NCBI GenBank assembly: GCA_016234115.1 | Contig: JACRHD010000024.1 | Coordinates: forward strand, 22,301-86,300 | DNA: 64,000 nt | Origin: Nitrospirota bacterium | Lineage (GTDB): Bacteria; Nitrospirota; Thermodesulfovibrionia; UBA6902 | Direction: 5' to 3' | Part shown: piece after piece, positions 8,011-18,444 of the stretch | Position numbering within the stretch: position 1 is the stretch's first letter | Layout of the letters: each line of letters starts with the position of its first letter | The notes under the pieces: generated by a model | Databases searched by the model: none | Told to the model about the DNA's origin: nothing | The model's input: the letters and a program-made list of their open reading frames with translations, nothing else | Position numbers and translations under genes: made by a program

Positions 8011-9051
8011 ATGAGTAAAAAGCATCTCCATCTCTTTATAGGGCTCGTCATCATCGCGCTTTCCATGTATTATGCGTTCAGGGGCGTAAAACTCTCCGAG
8101 CTTTCCGACGCCCTGATGTCCGTTCGTTATATCTATCTCGTCCCGGCCGTAATCCTGGTCGTCCTCAGCTATTTGCTCAGGGCAATGCGGTGGCGTTATC
8201 TGGTGCGCCCGGTGAAAAAAGATATTAAGACGTCGGCGCTGTTTTCCCCCCTTATGGTAGGTTATATGTCAAATATGCTGCCGGCCAGGGCCGGGGAATT
8301 CATCAGGGCTTATCTCCTTGCCAGGAAAGAACGCATCAGTTTCGGTTCCGCTTTTGCAACGATCTTTATCGAGCGTCTCTTTGACCTGATCCTGCTTCTG
8401 TTCATGATCGTCTGGATACTGCTCTTTATCCCCGACGCCTTTGCCCCTAAGGGGCAGGACAGCTCATTGCAGGTAGCGGACAAGGTCAGGATCTTCGGGT
8501 TAATCAGTTTTATATTATGCCTTTTCATCCTCCTTTTTTCCGCCTTGCTGCAATTCAGGAACGACCTCGCGCTGAAGATAACAGGTTTTTTTATAAAACC
8601 GTTTCCGCTGAAGTGGAAAGAGAAGATCATCGATCTGGTCCATTCATTCAGGGAAGGGCTTAATATCATCAGAGACGGCAGGGGTTTTTTAGCGACCATT
8701 CTGCTTTCCTTTCTGATCTGGGGCATTTTTGTCGTTACTTATTACCCGATTTATCTCGCCTTCGATATAGACAAGGGACTGCCCATCGTGTCTTCCCTCC
8801 TGATACTTTGTCTGATGGTGGCGGTCTTCATTACCCTTGCCCCGACACCCGGTTTCCTGGGTTCGTATCATTTAGCCTGTGTGGCCGCGCTGCATGGAAT
8901 ATACGGCGTCCCGAAGGCCGTCGCATTAAGCTACGGCATTGTCGCGTGGCTCGTGGCCATGGGCTCTACCGTGGTCATAGGATCAATTTTTGCGTTAAAA
9001 GACCATGTCTCAATTTTTCAGGTCTCGGCAGAAAAAGAGAAGTCAGAGTAG
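8011..9051 (+). CDS. Integral membrane protein, lysylphosphatidylglycerol synthase TM (UPF0104) family
   Basis: A ~346-residue protein with about eight hydrophobic helices. It contains the family-type segments LRAMRWRYLV, YMSNMLPARAGEFIRAYLLA, FATIFIERLFDLILL and APTPGFLGSYH. The start chosen is the ATG giving MSKKHLHLF; a TTG at 7969 would add 14 residues before it. Relatives include flippase-like transmembrane domains of lipid and glycan transfer proteins. The catalytic aminoacyl-transferase domain of MprF is absent. The substrate is unknown. Confidence 0.82.
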   Translation: MSKKHLHLFIGLVIIALSMYYAFRGVKLSELSDALMSVRYIYLVPAVILVVLSYLLRAMRWRYLVRPVKKDIKTSALFSPLMVGYMSNMLPARAGEFIRAYLLARKERISFGSAFATIFIERLFDLILLLFMIVWILLFIPDAFAPKGQDSSLQVADKVRIFGLISFILCLFILLFSALLQFRNDLALKITGFFIKPFPLKWKEKIIDLVHSFREGLNIIRDGRGFLATILLSFLIWGIFVVTYYPIYLAFDIDKGLPIVSSLLILCLMVAVFITLAPTPGFLGSYHLACVAALHGIYGVPKAVALSYGIVAWLVAMGSTVVIGSIFALKDHVSIFQVSAEKEKSE

Positions 9052-9176
9052 TCCTTCCCGGTAAAAAAAAGAAAAATTATTGAAATGCCGCCGTGAGTTG
9101 TGATAATCTTATTACACTTGCGGAAAGAAGGACCTTTTGTTCTTCTTAAAAAAAACACACGTCCACCCAATATTCT

Positions 9177-9210
9177 CTCCGCGGGTGTCCCGCTGACGCG
9201 GGATGCGGAG
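9177..9210 (+). promoter_or_regulatory. Structured leader hairpin upstream of rpsB
   Basis: CTCCGC (9177-9182) pairs with GCGGAG (9205-9210), and inside it TCCCGC (9188-9193) pairs with GCGGGA (9198-9203). The result is a nested hairpin with a four-base loop. It lies about 30 bases before the rpsB start. Ribosomal protein S2 is known to repress its own mRNA in other bacteria, so a regulatory role is plausible but inferred. Confidence 0.45.
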
Positions 9211-9243
9211 GGAAAGGACGGAGGAAAAACTTAGGAGGTAGTT

Positions 9244-10017
9244 ATGGTAGTAACAATGAAAGATCTGCTGGAGGCCGGGGTCCATTTCGGACACCAGGTC
9301 AAGCGCTGGAACCCCAAGATGAAAAAGTACATTTTCGGGCAGCGCAACGGTATTTACATTATCGACCTGCAAAAGACGGTCAAGATGTTTGAAGACGCCT
9401 ATAATTATGTCAAGGACGCATCGAGCAGGGGAGAGACAGTCCTGTTTGTAGGCACGAAGAAGCAGGCGCAGGACGTGATAATAGAAGAAGCGCAGCGCTC
9501 GCAGTCCTATTATGTGAATCAGCGCTGGCTTGGGGGTATGCTGACGAATTTTACGACCGTCAAGCAGGGGATAGAGAAATTAAAGAGGATCGAGAAAATG
9601 AAGGAGGACGGCACCTACGAGCTCCTGACAAAGAAAGAGGTCGCAAAATATGAGACCGAGAGGCTGCGCCTCGAAAAGAACCTGAGCGGGGTAAAAGAGA
9701 TGGTCAAATTGCCGGGGGTCGTGTTTATTGTCGATCCCAGGAAGGAATCGATCGCCATTGCCGAGTCGAGGAAACTGTCCATCCCTATCGTGGCGCTTGT
9801 GGACACAAACTGCGACCCCGACGACGTGGATTACGTGATCCCGGGCAATGACGACGCCATCAGGTCGATAAAGCTGATAACTTCCAAAATATCCGAGGCG
9901 ATACTCGAGGGGAAAAATATCCTGAACAAGACGGCGCAGGAGAGCGCCGAAAAGACGGTTATTGAGGAAAAAGTAGCTGAAGAAGAAAAGCAGGCCAAGG
10001 AGGAAGTGGCAGGATGA
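9244..10017 (+). CDS. rpsB: 30S ribosomal protein S2
   Basis: A 257-residue S2 protein, recognised by the opening [14 protein letters not shown], then [39 protein letters not shown] and the C-terminal VDTNCDPD and IPGNDDA. It binds the head-body junction of the small subunit and helps load S1. TAGGAGGTAGTT precedes the ATG. The last four bases overlap the tsf start (ATGA), as expected for a coupled rpsB-tsf operon. The tail is an acidic, Glu/Lys-rich extension. Confidence 0.98.
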   Translation: MVVTMKDLLEAGVHFGHQVKRWNPKMKKYIFGQRNGIYIIDLQKTVKMFEDAYNYVKDASSRGETVLFVGTKKQAQDVIIEEAQRSQSYYVNQRWLGGMLTNFTTVKQGIEKLKRIEKMKEDGTYELLTKKEVAKYETERLRLEKNLSGVKEMVKLPGVVFIVDPRKESIAIAESRKLSIPIVALVDTNCDPDDVDYVIPGNDDAIRSIKLITSKISEAILEGKNILNKTAQESAEKTVIEEKVAEEEKQAKEEVAG

Positions 10018-10874
10018 TAACAGCGGATGCAGTAAAAAAACTCAGAGAACAGACCGGCGCCGGAATGATGGAATGCAAGAAGGCGCTTACCGAGAGCGGC
10101 GGTGATTATGAGAAGTCCGTTGACCTGTTGCGTCAGAAAGGGCTCGCGGCGGCGGCCAAGAAGGCCGGCCGTATCGCTGCCGAAGGCGTTATTGCCCTTC
10201 ACGTCGCCGGGACGACGGGAGTGCTTGTAGAGGTCAACAGCGAGACCGATTTCGTTGCCAAGAATGAAGAATTCCGGAAATTTGCGGGAGACCTTGCCGG
10301 GCTTGTTTCGGCACAGGACCCCGCCGACGTAGAAACTCTTTTAAAACTGCCTCTTGGAAGCTCTGCTGTTGAAGCGAGGCGGCAGGAGCTTATACAGAAG
10401 ATAGGCGAGAACCTGTCGGTCCGCCGCTTTGTCCGGTTCAGTACCGACGGAAAGATCGCTTCATATCTGCATGGCACACGCATTGGGGTCATAGTGGATT
10501 ATGCGGGAGGAGACGAGCAGTTAGGCAAGGACCTCGCCATGCAGGTAGCGGCCTCAAACCCGCTTTATCTGAACCGGGAGTCCATACCTGCCGAAGACCT
10601 CGAAAGGGAGCGCGCTATTTACGAGGCGCAGGTGAAGGAGTCCGGCAAGCCTGCCGGCATCGTCGGCAAGATAGTGGAAGGAAAACTCGAGAAATTTTTC
10701 GGGGACACCTGCCTTGTTGATCAGTTGTTCATCAAGGACCCTGAAGGGAAGCAGAAGGTAAAAGATGTTCTCAAAGGCGCCGTCATCCGCCGTTTTGCCC
10801 GGTTCCAGGTCGGCGAGGGCATAGAGAAGCGGAAGGAGAATTTTGCCGAGGAGGTTGCATCCCAGCTTAAGTAA
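10014..10874 (+). CDS. tsf: Elongation factor Ts
   Basis: A 286-residue EF-Ts of full length. It has the N-terminal UBA-like domain with [12 protein letters not shown], the core motif [14 protein letters not shown], then VQVAAS-like ([10 protein letters not shown]) and a C-terminal dimerisation segment. It exchanges GDP for GTP on EF-Tu. It is translated from an ATGA overlap with rpsB. Confidence 0.98.
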   Translation: MITADAVKKLREQTGAGMMECKKALTESGGDYEKSVDLLRQKGLAAAAKKAGRIAAEGVIALHVAGTTGVLVEVNSETDFVAKNEEFRKFAGDLAGLVSAQDPADVETLLKLPLGSSAVEARRQELIQKIGENLSVRRFVRFSTDGKIASYLHGTRIGVIVDYAGGDEQLGKDLAMQVAASNPLYLNRESIPAEDLERERAIYEAQVKESGKPAGIVGKIVEGKLEKFFGDTCLVDQLFIKDPEGKQKVKDVLKGAVIRRFARFQVGEGIEKRKENFAEEVASQLK

Positions 10875-10889
10875 AGCTGTCAATACCAT

Positions 10890-11603
10890 ATGGCAAGAAC
10901 AGTGTACAAACGTATATTGCTCAAGTTAAGCGGCGAGGCCCTCATGGGCGGCAAGAATTTCGGGATCGACCATAAGATCGTGCAGTACATATCGCATGAA
11001 CTCAAGGGGCTCTCGAAAACAGGCGTCCAGGTCGCGATCGTGATAGGGGGCGGCAATATATTCCGGGGGCTCGAGGCGAGCGCCGAAGGCATGGAGAGGA
11101 CTTCCGCCGACTATATGGGTATGCTGGCAACCGCGCTGAACGCGCTGGCCCTCCAGAACGCGCTTGAAAGAAACGGGATGCCCACAAGGGTATTATCAGC
11201 CATTGAGATGCGGGAACTGGCCGAGCCTTATATCAGGAGGCGGGCTGTCAGGCATCTTGAAAAAGGGAGGATAGTCATATTCGCGTGCGGCACGGGGAAC
11301 CCTTATTTTACAACTGACACCGCGGCGGCCCTGAGGGCGATGGAGATAGGCGCGGAGATAATCATGAAGGCCACGAAGGTCGACGGCGTCTATACGAGTG
11401 ATCCGATGAAGGATGCGTCCGCGAAGAAATTTTCCGAAATCAGCTACCTGGATGTCCTCAAGAAGGGACTCAAGGTAATGGATTCCACGGCGATATCGCT
11501 TTGTATGGACAACAGGCTTCCGATAATAGTATTCAGCCTGATGAAGAGCGGTAATATCAAAAAAATTCTGGAAGGCAAGAAAATCGGCACGCTGGTCAAA
11601 TAG
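10890..11603 (+). CDS. pyrH: UMP kinase
   Basis: A 237-residue member of the amino-acid-kinase fold: [52 protein letters not shown] and [13 protein letters not shown]. It phosphorylates UMP to UDP for pyrimidine nucleotide synthesis and is typically a GTP-activated hexamer. It follows tsf by 15 bases in the conserved rpsB-tsf-pyrH-frr order. Confidence 0.97.
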   Translation: MARTVYKRILLKLSGEALMGGKNFGIDHKIVQYISHELKGLSKTGVQVAIVIGGGNIFRGLEASAEGMERTSADYMGMLATALNALALQNALERNGMPTRVLSAIEMRELAEPYIRRRAVRHLEKGRIVIFACGTGNPYFTTDTAAALRAMEIGAEIIMKATKVDGVYTSDPMKDASAKKFSEISYLDVLKKGLKVMDSTAISLCMDNRLPIIVFSLMKSGNIKKILEGKKIGTLVK

Positions 11604-11614
11604 GGGGGGTCATC

Positions 11615-12172
11615 ATGCAGAAAGAGGTAAAGGCAAGACTCGCGGACAGGATGGAGAAAACGGTCGAGGCGCTTAAAAAAGACCTCGGGGGAATCAGGAC
11701 GGGGCGCGCTTCACTGTCTATTTTTGAAGGGCTGCATGTCGATTATTTCGGCACTCCCACGCCGATTAACCATATAGCCACGTTAAGCGTGCCTGAAAGC
11801 AGGCTGATTACTATCCAGCCCTGGGACCCTAAACAGATATCGGATATTGAAAGGGCCATCCAGAAATCCGACCTCGGTTTAAACCCGAGCAATGACGGCA
11901 AGATCATAAGGCTGGCAATCCCGCCTCTGACTGAAGAGCGCAGAAAAGAGATTGTAAAACATGTCCATAAGCGGGGGGAAGAGGCAAAGGTTGCCGTCAG
12001 GAATATCCGGCGCGACAGCAATGAAGAAATGAAAAAACTCGAAAAGGACAAACATGTCAGTGAGGATGATACAAAACGCGCCATCGAGGAGATACAGAAA
12101 ATAACGGATTCATATATAAAGAAGATCGACGAAATTGTTTCACACAAGGAAAAGGAAGTAATGGAAGTTTAA
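11615..12172 (+). CDS. frr: Ribosome recycling factor
   Basis: A 185-residue RRF with family segments [50 protein letters not shown] and [14 protein letters not shown]. With EF-G it splits post-termination ribosomes. TAGGGGGGGTCATC before the ATG serves as ribosome site. It is the last gene of the translation operon; a heptamer-built hairpin follows it. Confidence 0.98.
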   Translation: MQKEVKARLADRMEKTVEALKKDLGGIRTGRASLSIFEGLHVDYFGTPTPINHIATLSVPESRLITIQPWDPKQISDIERAIQKSDLGLNPSNDGKIIRLAIPPLTEERRKEIVKHVHKRGEEAKVAVRNIRRDSNEEMKKLEKDKHVSEDDTKRAIEEIQKITDSYIKKIDEIVSHKEKEVMEV

Positions 12173-12174
12173 AA

Positions 12175-13258
<1,084 letters not shown>

Positions 13259-13268
13259 AAGGTCGATC

Positions 13269-14489
13269 ATGGATAACAGCTATTCGGTTCCCATCAAAGG
13301 TGTCTTAAACAAACTCTCCATCAGGGACATGGAAATCAGCGGCAAGCGGGTCTTCATCCGCGTGGATTTCAACGTGCCGCTGGATGAAAACCTCAACATC
13401 ACCGATGACAGGAGGATCCGTTCGGCGCTTCCGACGATAAATTACGCGATCGATGAAGGCGCGAAGATAATATTGGCTTCTCACCTGGGCAGGCCGAAGG
13501 GAAAACCCGACAAGAGATACAGCCTCGCCTCCGTTGCGAGGAGGCTGCAGCGCCTCATCAAGAAAGAAGTCAAATTCCTGCCCGACTGTACGGGTCCTGA
13601 AACTGAAGCCGCAGTCGCCAAGATGTCGAACGGCGACATCGTGCTCCTTGAAAACCTGAGGTTCCATACTGAGGAGGATAAAAATGACGAGGCGTTCAGC
13701 AGGAAACTTGCGAACCTTGCCGATTACTACGTAAACGACGCCTTTGGAGCGGCCCACAGGAGCCATGCCTCCATTGTAGGCATCACGAAATTCCTTCCCG
13801 CGGCCGCGGGCTTCCTCCTGCAGAAGGAGATTGAATATCTGCAGGGCGTTACGCTTCACCCCGTGCGGCCGTTTGTCGCGATACTCGGCGGGGCAAAGGT
13901 TTCAGGAAAGATAGATGTTATCAAGAACCTCGAAAAGAAGGTGGACAAGGTGATCATCGGCGGAGGAATGGCCTTCACCTTCATGAAGGCGATGGGGTAC
14001 AACGTCGGCGACTCGCTTGTTGAAAACGACATGCTCCCCCTTGCCAATGAGATAAAAGACAGCGTCACGTCGAAGGGGATCAAATTCTACCTCCCCGTGG
14101 ATTGCGTCATCGCCCAGAGCATCGAACCCGGCGCTGAAACAAAACTCGTCACCGCCCAGGAAATCCCTAACGGCTGGAAGGCGGTAGACATCGGCCCCGC
14201 GTCCGTGAAGCTTTTTTCCGAGGCCCTTGAAAGCGCAAAGACGATATTATGGAACGGCCCGATGGGCGTATTTGAAGTCGACGCCTTTTCACGCGGCACC
14301 TTTTCAATAGCGCATGCCGTTGCCGATGCCTATGCCCTTACCATTGTGGGCGGAGGCGATACGGACCTCGCAGTCAGCCGGGCGGGTGTTGCCGAGAGTA
14401 TCTCCTTCATCTCCACCGGCGGCGGGGCCGCGCTTGAGCTCCTTGAAGGCAAAGAACTCCCGGGACTCGTGGCGCTTACGGACAAGTAA
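13269..14489 (+). CDS. pgk: Phosphoglycerate kinase
   Basis: A 406-residue enzyme with RVDFNVPLDE, ASHLGRPKG, LLENLRFH, VNDAFGAAHRSHAS, GGAKVSGKIDVI, WNGPMGVFE and GGGDTDLAVS. It transfers phosphate between 1,3-bisphosphoglycerate and ADP. The N-terminus is ~15 residues longer than usual (extra MDNSYSVPIKGV). No better start codon lies nearer the canonical LNKLSIRD, so the ATG at 13269 was kept. It is translated just after gap. Confidence 0.97.
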   Translation: MDNSYSVPIKGVLNKLSIRDMEISGKRVFIRVDFNVPLDENLNITDDRRIRSALPTINYAIDEGAKIILASHLGRPKGKPDKRYSLASVARRLQRLIKKEVKFLPDCTGPETEAAVAKMSNGDIVLLENLRFHTEEDKNDEAFSRKLANLADYYVNDAFGAAHRSHASIVGITKFLPAAAGFLLQKEIEYLQGVTLHPVRPFVAILGGAKVSGKIDVIKNLEKKVDKVIIGGGMAFTFMKAMGYNVGDSLVENDMLPLANEIKDSVTSKGIKFYLPVDCVIAQSIEPGAETKLVTAQEIPNGWKAVDIGPASVKLFSEALESAKTILWNGPMGVFEVDAFSRGTFSIAHAVADAYALTIVGGGDTDLAVSRAGVAESISFISTGGGAALELLEGKELPGLVALTDK

Positions 14490-14544
14490 AAGATCAGAGT
14501 TGTTTCGCGCATTTTTGCTTATGCGCAATTTTTCTGCCTCTGCA

Positions 14545-14570
14545 GGGCGGGTTTAAAACCCGCCCTTTTG
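14545..14570 (+). terminator. Rho-independent terminator after gap-pgk
   Basis: GGGCGGGTTT and AAACCCGCCC form a stem with almost no loop, followed by TTTTG. It sits 55 bases after the pgk stop. Confidence 0.85.
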
Positions 14571-14605
14571 TGTTTCGGCAGTCCCTCCCGAAACATGTCC
14601 TTCAC

Positions 14606-14649
14606 CCTCTGCCCTTTGCTCTTTGCCCTTTGCTCTTTGCCCTTCGCCC
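14606..14649. repeat. CTTTGCC-type tandem heptamer array
   Basis: Six successive seven-base units alternate CTTTGCC and CTTTGCT with few changes. Unlike most loci of this family I see only one arm here. Confidence 0.85.
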
Positions 14650-14755
14650 ACAACCCTTGACAACGATCCAATTGTATTATAAAAGTACCATAGCGGCGAG
14701 GATGCAACAGCAGACTTGCGCGCGTTTCAAAGTAAATCAGGAGTAACCCGCTCGG

Positions 14756-14809
14756 TCCCCCTTAACTTAAGGGGGAAGGAATAGTTCCCCCTCTTTTGGA
14801 AAGAGGGGG
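14756..14809. repeat. Two adjacent perfect hairpins of the CCCCCTT class
   Basis: TCCCCCTTAA/TTAAGGGGGA (14756-14776) and CCCCCTCTTT/AAAGAGGGGG with a three-base loop (14787-14809) lie in tandem just before galT. A related element is embedded in frame in the radical SAM gene at 49970-50052. The rest of 14490-14828 contains the terminator, a heptamer array and no gene. Confidence 0.85.
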
Positions 14810-14828
14810 TAGGGGGAGTTATTAACAC

Positions 14829-15827
14829 ATGTCCGAATTAAGGCAGGACCCTACAACATTCGACTGGGTGATAATCGCGAAGGAAAGGGCGAAGCGGCCT
14901 CATGAGTTCAGAAAGCATGGGCCCACGAAATCATCCCTGCTTTCGCACAGCGAAGAATGCCCTTTTTGCCCGGGCAATGAAGACAGGACTCCGGGGGCCG
15001 TTGCCGTATATGGGCCTCCTGATAACTGGAAGATCAGGGTCGTCCCCAATAAATTCGCCGCCCTGACCCCTGAGGGCAATACACAGAGAGACGAATGGAA
15101 GATGTTCAGAAAGACCCTCGGCTACGGCAGGCATGAAGTCGTCATCGAGTCGCCTCTTCATAACAAGTGCATCGCTTATATGGAAGACGACCATGTGGAA
15201 CAACTTATCGGGGTTTACAGGGACCGGTATCTGGAATTAAAGAAGGACCCCAATATCAAAGTAATAATCATCTTCAAAAATCACGGCGAGGCAGCCGGCA
15301 CTTCCCTTGAGCACCCCCATACCCAGATTGTGGCGTCGCCCGTGGTCCCTCCTTTTATCAGGAGAAGGTATGAAATCGCCACCCAGCACTTCGACAATAC
15401 CGAGAGATGCCTCTACTGCGACCTGCTGTTTACTGAATTCGAGGCAAAGGAGAGGATAGTCCAGGAGAGCGAATTTTTTGTGGCATTGCATCCCTTCGCC
15501 TCCCGGTCTCCCTTTGAAACATGGATCATGCCCAAGGTCCACAGCTCGTCTTTCGGCAAGATCGCCGCGATTGAGATAGCGGACCTTTCACGCATACTGA
15601 AGGGCATTTTTCTGAAGCTGCATGTCAGTCTTGGAAACCCCGATTATAACCTGATAGTCCATACGGCCCCGGTCGATGATGAGCACAAGACGTATTACCT
15701 TTGGCACATACAGATAATCCCGCGCCTCACGCTCGCAGCGGGGTTTGAATTGGGCTCCGGCATTTTTATCAACACCTCCGTGCCGGAAGAGACCGCGGCT
15801 TTTATGAGAGAGGTGAAGGTACCGTAG
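14829..15827 (+). CDS. galT: Galactose-1-phosphate uridylyltransferase
   Basis: A 332-residue HIT-superfamily enzyme. It contains CPFCPGNE and CLYCDLL zinc-type cysteine pairs and the active-site SLEHPHTQIVASP, in which the middle histidine carries the uridylyl group; the family signature is HPHTQ rather than HPHGQ. A second HIT-like half contains VHTAP and WHIQIIPR. It converts galactose-1-phosphate and UDP-glucose in the Leloir pathway, though archaeal/bacterial relatives of this type may prefer other sugar phosphates. The stop codon lies at the edge of a palindromic repeat. Confidence 0.93.
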   Translation: MSELRQDPTTFDWVIIAKERAKRPHEFRKHGPTKSSLLSHSEECPFCPGNEDRTPGAVAVYGPPDNWKIRVVPNKFAALTPEGNTQRDEWKMFRKTLGYGRHEVVIESPLHNKCIAYMEDDHVEQLIGVYRDRYLELKKDPNIKVIIIFKNHGEAAGTSLEHPHTQIVASPVVPPFIRRRYEIATQHFDNTERCLYCDLLFTEFEAKERIVQESEFFVALHPFASRSPFETWIMPKVHSSSFGKIAAIEIADLSRILKGIFLKLHVSLGNPDYNLIVHTAPVDDEHKTYYLWHIQIIPRLTLAAGFELGSGIFINTSVPEETAAFMREVKVP

Positions 15828-15828
15828 A

Positions 15829-15846
15829 GGCGTTGCATGCAACGCC
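15829..15846. repeat. Perfect palindrome at the galT 3' end
   Basis: GGCGTTGCATGCAACGCC is its own reverse complement. Part of the same word (TTGCAACGCCCC) recurs near 56187. It could act as a weak terminator hairpin, but no T run follows. Confidence 0.7.
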
Positions 15847-15888
15847 CCTGCGACATTCCGGTCGGGTCATATCCTTCAGATATTTTTT

Positions 15889-15999
15889 CATTTCTCCTTT
15901 CCATTTAACTTGTATATAATATTCCATTCCCTGAAAGGCAGGATGCTTTTAGCTGAATGAGAATCTCCCGATCCGAGAAGTCAGATTATTGAGGAACGT
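15889..15999 (+). repeat. Duplicated defence-locus leader, copy 1, with a decayed helicase start
   Basis: About 110 bases match 25431-25545 at most positions, including the words CATTTCTCCTTTC, TATATAATATTCCATTCC and CTGAAAGGCAGGATG. In the second copy this runs into the ATG of the Hma helicase gene. Here the equivalent ATG (15957) opens a frame that stops after 11 codons, and the res gene starts at 16000. The TATAAT-like word makes both copies candidate promoters. Confidence 0.8.
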
Positions 16000-18444
16000 A
16001 TGAATAATAGATTCTTCGAGCAGCCGATACTCAACTCTCCGTATGAATACCCTGTGCGTCACTGGGAACTCGACGCAAGCGGGCAACCGACGCAAGAAAT
16101 CATTGAGCATCGCCGCCGTGCTGAGTTCATTACGCCGATACCAAAACCCAGAAAACGCAAAGGGGCGGCGACGCAGGAACAGATGGGGCGCTCTTTGCTC
16201 CAGGGACGCGGTGAAGAGCTTCACACTCTGGAAACCGAAGGGCAGATGCTTCAACGAGTAATGCCGGAACTGATGGGCATGAAGAGCATAATGGCGCTTA
16301 ATGACGAAGCGCACCATTGTTACCGTGAAAAGCCCACCCACAGCGACGAGGATGAAGAACTGAAAGGTGACGAAAAGAAAGAAGCTGAGAAGAACAATGA
16401 GGCCGCCCGGCTCTGGATATCCGGCCTTGAAATCGTCAAACGCAAGCTCGGTATCAATCATGTCATTGACCTGTCGGCGACGCCTTTCTTCCTGAGTGGC
16501 TCCGGCTATGCCGAAGGGACACTGTTCCCATGGACCATGAGTGACTTCTCTCTGATGGATGCCATCGAATGCGGTATCGTTAAGCTGCCTCGCGTACCGG
16601 TGGCCGATAATATCCCCGGTAATGAAATGCCGATGTTCCGCAATCTATGGGAACATATCCGTACCAAAATGCCGAAAAAGGGGCGGGGCAAGGCCGATGC
16701 ACTGAACCCGCTTGACCTGCCGCCGCAATTGCAAACAGCACTGGAAGCGCTTTACGGGCATTACGAAAAAACATACAACCTTTGGCAGCAGAGCGGAATT
16801 AAGGTGCCGCCCTGTTTCATCATTGTCTGCAATAACACCTCCACCTCCAAACTGGTGTACGATTATATCTCCGGATTTCAACGGCAGAATAAGGACGGCA
16901 CAAGCCAGCTCGAATTCGGCCGTCTGCCGCTGTTTCGCAATACCGATGAACACGGCAACCCTCATGCCCGTCCTCATACACTGCTCATTGACAGTGAGCA
17001 GCTCGAATCCGGCGAAGCGCTCGATGACAATTTCCGCAGCATGGCCGCTGATGAGATTGAACGCTTCCGCCGCGAGATCGTAGAACGCGGGGGGAAGCTC
17101 GCTGATGAAATGCAACAAGGCAAACAACTCGATGACGTGACTCTTCTCCGCGAGGTTATGAATACAGTGGGCAAGCCCGGCCAGTTGGGTGGAGAGATCC
17201 GTTGTGTCGTCTCTGTCTCTATGCTTACTGAGGGTTGGGATGCCAACACCGTAACTCATGTTCTCGGCGTGCGCGCCTTTGGCACTCAGCTTCTATGCGA
17301 GCAGGTCATTGGCCGTGCCCTGCGCCGCCAGTCCTATGATCTCAACGAGGAAGGCTTGTTCAATGTCGAATATGCCGATGTGCTGGGTATTCCCTTCGAC
17401 TTCACCGCGAAGCCGGTGATAGCGCCGCCGCAGCCTCCACGCGAGACCATTCAAGTCAAGGCTGTTCGTCCTGATCGTGATTCGCTGGAAATCCGCTTTC
17501 CCCGTGTTGCCGGTTATCGTGTCGAACTTCCAGAGGAACGGCTGAGCGCAAAGTTCAACGATGACTCTGTGATGGAGTTGACCCCCATCCTGGTTGGTGC
17601 AACAGAGACCAGAAATTCCGGGATCATTGGTGCATCGGTTGATCTTAACCTCATTCATACCGGCGACATAAGACCCTCACAAGTTGTCTATGAATTGACT
17701 TCACACCTGCTTATGACAAGGTGGCGCGATGCTAACGGAGAACCACAACTGCATCTGTTCGGACAGCTAAAGCGCATAGCCCGGCAATGGCTTGATAACT
17801 ACCTTGTTTGCACGGGGAAAACATATCCGGCCCAGCTTAAATACAAGATGCTGGCCGACATGGCATGCGAGCGTATTATGGCGGGAATTAACAGAGAGCA
17901 TATCGGCGGAAGCCCTATCAAGGCGGTACTCGATTCCTATAATCCCGTTGGCTCTACGCGCCATGTAAATTTTAATACATCGAAAACCGACCGTTGGCAG
18001 ACGGATGCCCGTCGCTGTCACATCAACTGGATTATTCTCGACAGTGATTGGGAGGCCGAGTTCTGCCGCGTGGCAGAGGCGCATCCGAAGGTAAAGTGTT
18101 ACGTCAAGAACCACAACCTCGGTCTGGAAGTGCCGTACCGCTATGGCTCCGAGACGCGCAGATACATTCCTGACTTCGTCGTGCTGGTAAATGACGGTCA
18201 CGGTGAGGACGACCTTTTGCACCTGATCGTCGAGATCAAGGGTTATCGGCGTGAGGATGCCAAAGAGAAGAAGAACACCATGGATGTCTATTGGGTTCCG
18301 GGCGTAAACAACCTCGGCAGCTACGGCCGCTGGGCCTTTGCCGAGTTTACAGAGGTCTATCAAATCGAGTCTGACTTTGCGAAAAAGGTTGAATCCGAGT
18401 TTAATAAGATGATCGAGGTAATTTTATGTCCACCACACGCTTAA
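16000..18444 (+). CDS. BPTD_3080-type restriction helicase-nuclease with internal deletion of the ATP-binding segment
   Basis: The 814-residue product starts MNNRFFEQPILNSPYEYP, typical of a Type III-like res family (BPTD_3080 type) that is normally about 1000 residues long. Around residue 62/63 (nt ~16185) the text jumps from the early RKRKGAATQEQM to GRSLLQGRGEEL, which in relatives lies after the Walker A region. No GxGKT motif is present. The DEAH-type LNDEAHHC, LSATPFF, SMLTEGWDANTV, QVIGRALRR and a C-terminal nuclease-like IPDFVV...VEIKG remain. The start has GAGG five bases upstream. It overlaps the next gene by 19 bases. The protein is probably inactive as an ATPase but still expressed or expressible. 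Confidence 0.85.
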   Translation: MNNRFFEQPILNSPYEYPVRHWELDASGQPTQEIIEHRRRAEFITPIPKPRKRKGAATQEQMGRSLLQGRGEELHTLETEGQMLQRVMPELMGMKSIMALNDEAHHCYREKPTHSDEDEELKGDEKKEAEKNNEAARLWISGLEIVKRKLGINHVIDLSATPFFLSGSGYAEGTLFPWTMSDFSLMDAIECGIVKLPRVPVADNIPGNEMPMFRNLWEHIRTKMPKKGRGKADALNPLDLPPQLQTALEALYGHYEKTYNLWQQSGIKVPPCFIIVCNNTSTSKLVYDYISGFQRQNKDGTSQLEFGRLPLFRNTDEHGNPHARPHTLLIDSEQLESGEALDDNFRSMAADEIERFRREIVERGGKLADEMQQGKQLDDVTLLREVMNTVGKPGQLGGEIRCVVSVSMLTEGWDANTVTHVLGVRAFGTQLLCEQVIGRALRRQSYDLNEEGLFNVEYADVLGIPFDFTAKPVIAPPQPPRETIQVKAVRPDRDSLEIRFPRVAGYRVELPEERLSAKFNDDSVMELTPILVGATETRNSGIIGASVDLNLIHTGDIRPSQVVYELTSHLLMTRWRDANGEPQLHLFGQLKRIARQWLDNYLVCTGKTYPAQLKYKMLADMACERIMAGINREHIGGSPIKAVLDSYNPVGSTRHVNFNTSKTDRWQTDARRCHINWIILDSDWEAEFCRVAEAHPKVKCYVKNHNLGLEVPYRYGSETRRYIPDFVVLVNDGHGEDDLLHLIVEIKGYRREDAKEKKNTMDVYWVPGVNNLGSYGRWAFAEFTEVYQIESDFAKKVESEFNKMIEVILCPPHA

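Noticed and set aside
9130..9160. Hairpin near AGAAGGACC with an A run, considered a terminator before rpsB
   Set aside because: The A run follows the stem on the + strand; neither strand has a T run after the stem, so it does not fit a Rho-independent terminator.
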